Below, piece by piece: positions 55,486-64,000 of a DNA stretch of 64,000 bases (positions are counted from its first letter, which is position 1; each line of letters begins with the position of its first letter). A program made the position numbers and the translations under genes. The stretch covers positions 38,503,098 to 38,567,097 of the forward strand of contig CM065297.1 of assembly GCA_032871835.1 (NCBI GenBank). The letters are read 5' to 3'. Source of the DNA: Dipteronia dyeriana (taxonomy: Eukaryota; Streptophyta; Magnoliopsida; Sapindales; Sapindaceae). The notes beneath the pieces were generated by a model. That model did no database searches. It saw only the letters and a list, made by a program, of their open reading frames with translations, and had not been told where the DNA came from.

Positions 55486-57318
55486 ATCAATTTGATTGAA
55501 ACTTGCGTGAACCTTGATTCGATGTTGTACACAAAACCCTTTTGATGCAAAGGATACTAGTGTACTATCAAAAAAAAACATTCCCTCTTTTCTCTACGCT
55601 TGGCCGAATTCTTCACACAATGACTTGGACGAAGTTTTTTTTTATAGCAATAAAAAAACAATTAAAAAAACTTCTCACACCAAAAACTTCCTGCTTGGTC
55701 AAAATTTACAAGTATATATATATAGGAGACCGAATCCTCTCGTAAGAAGAATTTACTTGGTGGTTAAGAATATTATCCTTAGGTGGATTTACTTGGTGGT
55801 TAAGAATTTTTTTCAAAAAAAAAATCTTTCCTACACCAAGACTCCTAATCCAACTCAATAGTGTATTTGTAACCATATTAAAGACTTCCTAATTTGATTA
55901 GATAAATAATTCCTTTTATTTATCTACTTATCAAATATAGTCTTTAATATTAGGAGACCATCTCCTAATAGAAAATGATTTTGACTTTTAATTAAATAAT
56001 TAATTAATCAACAAATTAATTCATTTCCATTTAATTAAATAATAAAATAAAAATAATATAATTAAGCTATTCTAAATAGTCTTGCCGCCTAACACATATA
56101 TATAGGCCATATATTATTTTTCTTATTTTATTAAATCCATTGGACCTTAAAAAAAAGTCCACATGTGAACTAGACCTATTCTTACAAAAAGAAACAAGTT
56201 CACATGCCTTAATACAATTCTAAATAGACCCCTAAATTGGTCTGGTAGAATATATCAAGTGATCCATGCAAGTTCGTGTGGATTGGAGATCTTGGCGGGC
56301 TATCTAAATTTAAGCTCCAATAGACACAACCCAATCACAATCAACAAATGATTCACTTAGGTCCGATCTATTTAATTTTAGTTCATTCCACTAAAAAACT
56401 AAAATTGAACTCTTAAATAAAGATAGAATAAGTTGATGTTACTCATTCATACCCTAGACAACCTTATTGGAGAAAATGTATCCTCGTGAAGAATATCAGT
56501 AATCGTCAAGATCTCATAGACCGCATATAGCTCTCCAAGTTACTATATTTACTCATATGACCACATTTTGAACTTGGATATTTTGACTTGTCCAGAAGCC
56601 ATGTTTCAATAGACACTATTAAAAACTTAACGTTAAGATTTAATATCCAATACCTCAAAACATCCATATGATGATATTTTACTCTCATTTGATAAATGGA
56701 GCCACGATGTCCATATCTATAAATGAAGTCCTCTATCGATTAACAAATAAATACCACCAAACTTTCGAGGATAGACTATGCTATGTAATCGTACTCATTG
56801 ATAGCTCAAATGATAACACTTGCAACCATAAGTCCATCATTTATCTCATAATTGAGATAGACTCTCCGATTGTCTTCAAATGAAAACTTTTATTCATTGA
56901 CGGTTCTAGATAAAGTATTTCATTGTGATCCAATTCAATGCACCCAGTGCACTAGATTCTTTTGTCCAAAGACACCACACTTTGATGATTTTAGACTCAT
57001 CATAACACATTTGATCCCACTCAAATCCTAGCAAAAGATTCTACAACTTTAACAAGATAAAGGCGCCCAACCTTTTATCTTAAGTTGTGAATATTATTCA
57101 AGACTAACTAAAGAATTGTGTCTACCTCATACATATCTAAATGTATGAACAATTCTTCTTTTCTTATAGTCTTTTGACCTTATGATTATTTACTTTTGAC
57201 AATTATAATAATTAAACTATAAATTTTATAAGATTTGTTAAACTAGAAATCACTTTATTAATATGAAAAGATTGTCAAATACATTATTATACTCTTACTA
57301 TCGAGCATAATCGTAACA
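55486..57318 (-). repeat. Inverted, truncated copia1-family LTR
   Basis: On minus it begins TGTTACGATTATGCTCGATAG at 57318 and matches Cop3 and copia1 to about Cop3 position 42660. The final roughly 330 bp of the LTR, the PBS and any interior are missing. The Tat-like LTR abuts the break. Together with 40767-42987 it forms a long inverted repeat. Confidence 0.85.
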
Positions 57319-59330
57319 ATATATATATATATATATATAACAATCTCAAATACTGATATAACTCAATCAGTTTGTTAATATATATCAACACTTGTGTACA
57401 ACAATATATCAATCACTGATGTATCAAATATAGTGTATCTAGCACTATTCTAGCACTTTAAATATAATATGAATATTTATAAACAAGTGCTGCTACTTGG
57501 TGTAGGATTACATAATCATATAATCAATTTATTCCAATTGATATCTAACACTGATATCAAATAATAATACTATATTTTGGCTGACCAAAATTTTACATTA
57601 TTTAGTTCCGCACATATCAGTACAATATACTGGTATATAAATCGATCTAATTATATGTTAATATATATCAACAATATATATATAACACATATAGATTAAT
57701 CAATAAAATTATAAGAAAACCAGTGTCAATACTTAGGATTGAGTGAACTTAATATATAAATACTCGTATATATATAAACTGGTTTGTACTTGATTATATA
57801 AAGATATAACCCTTTTAACGACTGTTTCAGATATATAGACTACAATTCTATATCTCTGAAATACTATGTATTTACACAACTCGTGTGTACAACCGATATA
57901 CTCTGAGAATCATGAAAATATCATATATATTATACGACAATACCGATATCAATCAGTTGATACCAAAACAGTTAATCAATACTAGATTCTAGATTTCAAA
58001 ATAGAAATCACAATCAGTGTATGATTTTACAAACCCTATTATCAAGTTGAAATCACAATTGATCTCCAAATCAGTGTCTGTTAATAGACCCGATTTGACA
58101 AACAAAATCAGATTATTAAATGAAATCAGTGTCTAGAATTGGACCCGATTTCCATAGTTTTTTTTTCTTTTAGAAATTAGTGTCTGGAAGACAGACACAA
58201 TTTCCACAAATCCTTTTAGTTTAAAAAGTGAACCATCAAAGTTCCAAGTTTGTCATGATTTGAACCAGAAACCAAAACCAGAAAGTTTTTTTTGTAGAAA
58301 ACGTTTTTAGAAGTAGATGGATTAAAGAAGAAATTGTCTTAAGATTGTTGTTTGTAATACGCAAAAACAATATGGTTCGAATCTGCAGAACATAACAAAC
58401 AGAAACAAAAGGTTAGGGAATCGAGGCCTATGTTTCACACCGAGTCCTTAAGACATTCACAGTATATAACACCATATGTGTATAGCGATTGTCTCCCAGG
58501 ATACAACGATTCAACAGTGAAAGTGAGAAGTACAATCACTCTCAGTGAACTCAAATTAGATTCAAACTTACCAAACACAGAAAGAGAAGAAGGAGAAGAG
58601 AGAATAATTATTGCTCTTTTAATTTCATGATAATAAGAATGTGTCTTATGAAGTGTAGACTAGGGTTTTTTATATAGTCGAGATTGATTTGGAAATTACT
58701 TGATAACAATGTTTTAAATGATAAAGGAAATTTAATTAAAGAATAATCTTCTAAAAGATTTATTCCTGATTGATCATTGATTCTGATCACTTAGTGATCA
58801 AGTAAGTATTAGAATCTAAAACTGATCATTGATTCTGATTACTTAGTGATCAAGTAAGTATCATAATTCAAAACGGAAATCAACTATTTCCTTAATTCAA
58901 TTAATTTTCTTAAGCAAAGTGGAAATTACCATTTTTCCTTATCATTCATTTAAAACGTTTGACTTAGGCGAACTAATTATTTATTTCCTTATCATTAAAC
59001 TGATTTATAAAAAATTAAATTCAAAATAGTAGCAAAAATCAGGTTATACTCTCACGGTCTAACCGGAGCGGCATTCTATCACACAACTATTTATATATTA
59101 TATATAAGTGTTTTACCCAACAAATGTGGGATGTATATTTTCCCTACATAATGAGTTTACTTTGAAACTCAATTTCTCATTCATCAATTAATCAATTTGT
59201 GAGTTTGAGCATACCACTTCGAAGCTCTTACAAAGGAGAATTCGAATATACATTTATCTTTCATATTCATTAAATCGATCATACTCAAATAATACTCTCA
59301 AACCGTTTGTTTATCACAAATTTTCCAACA
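57319..59330 (-). repeat. copia2 5' LTR (partial)
   Basis: Shares 58632-59330 with the left fragment 37848-38271. On minus it starts TGTTGGAAAATTTGTGATAAAC at 59330 and is cut at 57319 inside a TA-rich stretch by the inverted LTR, so its PBS end is absent. Inside are three diverged repeats around AATCAGTGTCTG...GACCCGATTT (58060-58205) and two units of about 55 bp with TGATCACTTAGTGATCAAG (58770-58880). Confidence 0.78.
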
Positions 59331-60399
59331 CTAATTTCAGATATGTTTTTAAAATTACGTTAGATTAATCGAAGTCAACTAGAGCATTTAATTAACAATA
59401 TCCATAATCCCACCATTTATATTCCAATTTATGTAACAGTTGAGATGTCATTTGATGAGTGAACAAACATTAATAAGTAAATGAATATATATATATATAT
59501 ATATATATAAGACACATAAATATCAATTAATGTGTATCCACTTATCAAGTAACACCTCTTAACATGTGACATATCAACTGTTATAAATACATGTATTGGG
59601 ATAAAAATGGTGAAATTATAATTGAGATATTTAACATTATTAATTAGTTAACCCTTAAAAAAAATTGAGTGTAGTTGGCGGTTGCAACGGAGTTGCCCTC
59701 AATTAGTCATTTCCCACACGACATTTTGTTTGCCTCGAAAGTCACATCATCATTACACAAACTAACCAGTAACCACCATTCTCCACCTTATCAACAACAA
59801 ATACTTAGATAACAAAATGTGGGGGTGGGACCCTTACCTGGGATGGAGTATAAATTTATGTATGGTACGGTGAACGGTGAACGGTGAACGGTGAACGGTA
59901 GCGTATATCTTCTGTTGTTATCATTCTTTTGCATATGCTATATTGCTATTGAAGGAAAAATTAATGTAACACTCTGGTCATCGGCGATAGTACGTGGGTG
60001 TTTTTTGAACAACCATAGTAATTCCATATCTCAAATATCCGAACTGATAACCTAGTTTTAGGTTTTATAAAAAAGAAAAGAACGTGAACAAATATTAAAT
60101 ATTTTTTTATATCACTGATAATAATAATTATCAGATATATAAGAATAAATAGATATTCAATTTGAAGTTATCTTAGTAATTATATCTACAAATTCAAATC
60201 AATTGTGTACAATTTTATCAATCTAGCCCATTGCTAGACTGTATTATCTTCACAGGTGCAGCCCAAAATAATTAAGAATGTAAATAAAGGATTTGGATTT
60301 AAAGAAGGACTTTATTGAAAACTAATCCATTTAGGAGCATCAAGTAACTAACTAATCTCTTTTTGAAAAATTTACAAAACTAACTCTTTTTTTATGTGT
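59331..60399. other. Unassigned sequence, no gene seen
   Basis: AT-rich, without recognised coding. Contains a TA microsatellite (about 59485-59510) and four tandem GGTGAACG octamers at 59869-59899. TSD and end motifs for copia2 at 59331 cannot be checked because the other end is lost. Confidence 0.5.
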
Positions 60400-61148
60400 A
60401 AGTACAACTATACTCTTACTTACAACTATATCCATTCTTTTCCTCTTATTTCTACAACAACACCATTCTTTTCCTCATAATTCCTCTCTCTCTCTCCACC
60501 ACAACACCCAATTTCGTTTTCTCCCATTCTCCTCTCTCATTTTTTTTCTATCTTCCTTCATTTCGAATTTTAGTAATTATTTACATTCTCCATCTTTAAA
60601 AAACTCAAAAATATTCATCCACAACAAGGGTACATTTGTATTCAAGCTTTGAGGTGAGTTTTTTTTGAAATTTTTTAGTTGAATCTAGAATTTAATTGTA
60701 TTTGTGTTAATTTGTTGTTGAAATAGTTTACATTTACATAATAAAGCATGAGTCTTATGTCGATTTGATGTTGTTGTGATCAATTTAAAGTTTGAACATA
60801 AATCTAAAGTTTATTTCTCTTTTTCATATCTTTTTAACTTTCCTTTGTGCATTAGGGTTGCTTATTTTTGTGAAAATTGTTTTCATCAATATAATATAGC
60901 ATGGGTCTTGGTTGAATTTGATGTTGGTGTGATCAATTTTAATTTTATACATAAATTTGTAGTTTAATTAATGTTTGAATATATTTTTTTAGTTTAATTT
61001 GTACATTAGGGTTGTTTATTTTTGTGAAAATAGTTGACATGAATGTAATAGAGCATGGGTATCGTGTGAATTTGATATTTGTGTGGTTATTTTTTCATTT
61101 TTGGATTGAATTTACACAATCGGTAGTATTTTTTTTTTAAATGTCTAG
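60400..61148 (+). other. CT-rich leader and intron-like region with 155-bp repeats
   Basis: 60470-60550 is CT-rich (CTCTCTCTCTCTCCACC), like a plant 5' UTR, and TTGAGGTGAG near 60650 has a donor-like GTGAG. 60695-61110 holds three diverged direct repeats of about 155 bp sharing CATTAGGGTTG.TTATTTTTG (60850, 61004), AGCATG(G/A)GT.TT and GTGTGATCAATTT. No coding seen. It would be the leader and first intron of the ORF at 61510 if that gene is real. Confidence 0.45.
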
Positions 61149-61390
61149 CCCAATTTTTCCTAACAGCGTTGGAAATTCCCAACAAAGTTAGAAATTCTCA
61201 ACAGAATTAGGAATTCCTAACTGCATTGGGAATTCCCAACGCTGTTGGGCATTCCTAACTTCGTTAGGAGTTCCCAACTGTGTTTTGAATTCCTAACGGT
61301 GTTGGGAATTTCTAACTTAGTTGGGAAATCCTAACGCTGTTGGGAATTCCCAACTGCGTTGGGAAATCCCAACACAGTTAGGAATTCTTG
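61149..61390. repeat. 19-bp palindromic array 1
   Basis: Eleven consecutive units of exactly 19 bp from 61169 to 61377, plus partial units on both sides. The consensus is TTRGGAATTCCYAACNNNG. Each unit with the preceding G is the palindrome GTTRGGAATTCCYAAC with a 3-bp spacer. Units differ at about 1-4 positions, yet the phase has no indel. Confidence 0.95.
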
Positions 61391-61509
61391 TGGCATCAAG
61401 ATTTTAACTTAGTTTGGATTTAGAATGTTTTATAAATTCACTGTACCATGAGTATAGAATATTTGTTTAGGAATTTAATCATGGATTTCTTATTCATTTG
61501 AAAGGTTTC

Positions 61510-61794
61510 ATGGATAAAGTTCGGTTCGTTGTTTTATACGATGGGGAATGGAGTGAAAGTGGTGGGAAGTTCAAGTATCAATCTGGAAAGTCAAGACTAA
61601 TTTCAATTTTAAGGGAAACATCGTATGAATCGTCAAATGACATCATATCTGGTCTTATTAATGTCAATCCAAACGAGTTCTCCATCAAAATAAAGTATTT
61701 GTTTAACTCGCCGAAGGTTTTAGCACCATTTGAAGTTGTGAATGATGATGATGTGCAAATGTTCTTTTGTGAAAATTCCGTTGTGAAAAAGTGA
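61510..61794 (+). CDS. MuDR-type N-terminal domain ORF (MULE-derived)
   Basis: The ATG at 61510 follows an acceptor-like TTTGAAAG|GTTTC, so upstream in-frame codons (from 61498) are probably intronic. The 94-residue frame reads MDKVRFVVLYDGEWSESGGK, then ISGLINVNPNEFSIKIKYLF and APFEVVNDDDVQMFFCEN. The 'V-(Y)-(D/G)-G-x-W ... Y ... (I)xxxxxxxPxxxxIxxxY ... (P)fxIxxDxDVxxF' pattern is that of the plant MuDR/MULE N-terminal domain, which precedes the transposase in autonomous elements. Here it ends in TGA right after the domain, with no zinc finger or DDE catalytic region within the next 2 kb. It is either a truncated transposase or a stand-alone domain gene. It has no stops, unlike most frames here. 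Confidence 0.6.
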   Translation: MDKVRFVVLYDGEWSESGGKFKYQSGKSRLISILRETSYESSNDIISGLINVNPNEFSIKIKYLFNSPKVLAPFEVVNDDDVQMFFCENSVVKK

Positions 61795-62440
61795 ACCTTA
61801 TTACTTGTCACAACGGTACCTAGATGACACGATATTGTTTTCATGGCACGATATGTTGTTTGGTACATTATTACATTTCTTTAGTACATGTTGTGTAATG
61901 TTAACGGATTTGATAGAAGTTGTGTAATGTTGACAGTGTTATGTATTATTAACTAGTACATTTTTATGTATAATGTTAACGAATTTGATAGAAATTGTTG
62001 TAATAGTTGCATAAATAGTTACTTGCATATCTAAATAGTTTTTAAGAAAAAAAGAAACAAAAATCTACGGTCTTTAAGAAAAGTAACCAAAATAGATTTT
62101 TTCATGTCTAAATACAACCTTTGGTTACTTGATATATTATACATCAGTTTGTTACATTGAAAAAAAAAAAGTTGGGAGTCTAGACCGCCACATGGCCTAA
62201 CAGAATACAAAAATAATAGATATCAAGAGAGATAATGTTGTTTTACAATATTTTTTCACAAGGCTATTCTAGATCGCCAAAGATTTAAACATAAGTATGT
62301 TCCGAAAGACTTGACTTTATTGGTTTAGACCGAGTCGATGGATTCACCATGTATCAAATCAACCTCTTCTCCCATTCAATTTTCCTGAAATATAACATAA
62401 AACCGTTAAAATAAAATTCAAATCATCTAACTAAATTTGC
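61795..62440. other. Spacer without recognised features
   Basis: AT-rich, with phrases TTGTGTAATGTTAACG.(A/G)TTTGATAGAA repeated near 61890 and 61960. No open frame and no similarity to MULE transposase was recognised. Confidence 0.5.
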
Positions 62441-62441
62441 A

Positions 62442-62825
62442 AGAAAATTCCTAACCTCGTTTGATTACAACACAACTTTTTTTATTACACTTGTAGAAAA
62501 TTCCTAACCTCGTTTGGAATTCCAAACTAGGTTAGAAAATCCAAACGCTATTAGGAATTCCTAACAACGTTGGGAATTTCCGAACGCTGTTAGGAATTCC
62601 CAACATTGTTAGGAATTCCTAACAGCATTTGGATTTCCTAACATTGTTTGGAACTCCAAACTCCGTTCCTAACAACGTTGAGAATTTCCCAACGCTGTTA
62701 GAAATTCCTAACGACGTTTGGATTTCCTAACCTTGTTTGTAATTCTAAACTCTGTTAGAAGTTCCAAACTTTGTTTGGAATTCCAAATGATGTTAGACAC
62801 TCCAAACACAGTTAAGCATTTTAAA
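62442..62825. repeat. 19-bp palindromic array 2
   Basis: About 17 units with the same 19-bp period and related consensus (T)TTRGGAATTCCYAAC plus 3-4 bp, for example TTAGGAATTCCTAACAACG and TTTGGAATTCCAAACTAGG. Two units are 20 bp and one is shortened to 12. More diverged than array 1, with a TTTGGA/TCCAAA variant on the right side. Confidence 0.92.
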
Positions 62826-63660
62826 TTGCAAATGAGAACCCTAATTCCAAACTACCAAACATTCAGATTTCATGTCTACATTTGCTTGATTACACCAACA
62901 AGTACAACAACATTCAGAATAATTCCACCAACCAGAATAATTCATGGGCAGATTTCATGTCTACATTTGCTTGATTACACCAACCAGAATAATTCCAAAT
63001 ATACTGTCTATACTCAATATTTAGATGAAAATCAGCAATGTCGTTATCTAACAAAAAAGAAGCTCAATCTCTTACATATAATGATATCAAAAGAACCCAT
63101 ACCAACTCAATTCTAGTCTCGAAACCTTTCGTTTTCACAAAAATAAACCAAAAACATAGCCGGGGATTCTATAAAAGATGTATTTGTGACCAAAGCTCAG
63201 TCAGTCATTTCATTGAAAACTAAGCACAATTCATGAACCATATCTTCCTAATTTGTCACCGATCAAACCCAGAACACAAAAACAAATGACAAGAGTAAAA
63301 AAGCAACTTACACAACAGAAAAAGAGCTTACGAGACACAAAAGTGAGACTTGGCATCAGAAGGCGAAGAAGAAAAAGGAGCTCCAGCAGCTTGTCTGAAT
63401 TTTCTAGGCAACACCCGAGTTATATAAACACTTAGATTTTCAATTGATTGATTTTCAACAAGTTATATCAACAAGTTCATAATTTATAATAATAAACATT
63501 CAATTGATTTCTTATACAAACACAGAGTCAAACCACTCAAAAGCTTCTAAACAATTCTCACACATTCACAATTCAATAAACAGTCGAACTCACCTTCATC
63601 AACGAAGTGAAGATCTGAAGTGCAGGACAACGAAGATCGGCGATGGGTGACGATGAGCGA
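62826..63660. other. Non-coding with a short direct repeat
   Basis: AGATTTCATGTCTACATTTG followed by CTTGATTACACCAAC occurs at 62865-62900 and 62949-62984, about 84 bp apart. Other sequence shows no recognised gene. Confidence 0.5.
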
Positions 63661-64000
63661 CGGGACGATGACGAGTGACGATGACGGCTGGGGACCACGA
63701 TGAGTGACTACAGGGACGGGGACGGGGACGAGGACAGGGACAACGACGATATGCGAACATATAGTCTTCAAAGCCCAGTGGCACCGTCGTCGTCTTCCAA
63801 CCCAGTGGTACCGTCGATTAGGGATTTTGGTGAGAGAGATTTGGTGAAATTTGAAAGAAATGAGGGATTTTGGAATTTAGGTGAGGATTGGTCGATTGGA
63901 AGAGAAGGTGGATTTTGGGTATTTTGGTTGACAATGACGATGACGATGACGGCTGGGGATGACGATGACGATGGATAGGGACAACGATGATATACGATGA
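63661..64000. repeat. GATGACG/GGGGAC simple repeats, duplicated
   Basis: 63661-63760 has (GACGATGACGAG), (GGGGAC)n and GACAACGACGATAT. A related series, GACGATGACGATGACGGCTG to GACAACGATGATATACGATG, recurs at 63934-64000. Similar tracts occur at 37278-37500 in the other MULE-like region. Frames here are low complexity and are not called. Confidence 0.6.

Noticed and set aside
57340..57990. Possible gene or satellite in the TATATC-rich part of the copia2 LTR
   Set aside because: Only irregular words such as TGATATCA. No fixed period and no frame.
61149..62825. CRISPR-like array (short repeats with regular spacing)
   Set aside because: Units are palindromes with only 3-4 bp between them, there are no unique spacers, no cas genes, and the context is a plant nuclear genome.
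63700..63978. 92-codon plus-strand frame at the window end
   Set aside because: Composed of GGGGAC/GATGAC repeats at both ends. The middle (SIGREGGFW...) matches nothing known to me and lacks a start context.
1..64000. tRNA, rRNA or conserved host genes
   Set aside because: No tRNA-like cloverleaf with A/B boxes beyond the PBS matches, and no ribosomal or recognisable single-copy gene sequence was seen on either strand.

Overview
The window is plant nuclear DNA, almost certainly from a eudicot. It is AT-rich and contains no recognisable single-copy host gene, tRNA or rRNA. It is a heterochromatin-like stack of nested retrotransposons wrapped around Mutator-like (MULE) material. All assignments come from reading motifs, terminal repeats, primer-binding sites (PBS), polypurine tracts (PPT) and target-site duplications (TSD) directly. 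Almost every reading frame is broken. The longest clean frames are a 442-codon gag/protease-derived frame in a non-autonomous element (10222-11550, minus), large gag and pol pieces of a Ty3/gypsy element (44898-48902, plus), and the RT/RNase H end of a Sirevirus (24419-25327, minus).

Layout, left to right. 1-416: end of an unassigned LTR. 417-13753: Ty1/copia element 'copia1' on plus, truncated at its 5' end, with two non-autonomous Ty3/gypsy derivatives inserted: copy A at 2549-6045 (TSD GGTTG) and copy B at 9498-13047 on minus (TSD AAATC). 13754-21345: Tat-type Ty3/gypsy element on minus with an antisense ORF, a 99-bp 3'-UTR tandem repeat, broken gag, RT, RNase H and integrase, and one LTR. 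21346-21671 plus 31144-31394: an old Sirevirus-like LTR split by a complete younger Sirevirus at 21672-31143 (minus, TSD ATTAC). 31395-37847: MULE-like segment carrying a decayed gene with DUF1985 and Ulp1 (C48) protease domains on minus, in the style of Kaonashi/ULP-carrying MULEs. 37848-40766 and 57319-59330: parts of a second Ty1/copia element (copia2, minus). 40767-42987: a plus-strand LTR of the copia1 family (Cop3) followed by its leader. 43419-50081: full-size Ty3/gypsy element (plus, TSD TTTTT, 747-bp LTRs). 50424-55485: a Tat-like element that keeps gag and protease but lacks RT and integrase. 55486-57318: an inverted copia1-family LTR. 59331-64000: non-LTR sequence with a 95-codon MuDR-type N-terminal domain ORF (61510-61794) between two 19-bp-period palindromic arrays.

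Relative ages follow from nesting. Copia1 lies in the Tat element, the Tat element and the young Sirevirus lie in the old Sirevirus LTR, and that LTR lies in the MULE. The MULE in turn abuts a truncated copia2 LTR. Copies A and B share one internal deletion bounded by 8-bp microhomology and share LTR ends, PBS and PPT with the full-size element. They look like parasites mobilised in trans by an intact relative not seen here.

The features least explained by standard transposon anatomy are the short-period palindromic arrays (19, 20-21 and about 33 bp) in the non-coding parts of both MULE-like regions. Next come the inverted LTR pair at 40767-57318, which implies a rearrangement, and the conserved catalytic residues of the Ulp1-like domain in an otherwise decayed gene.
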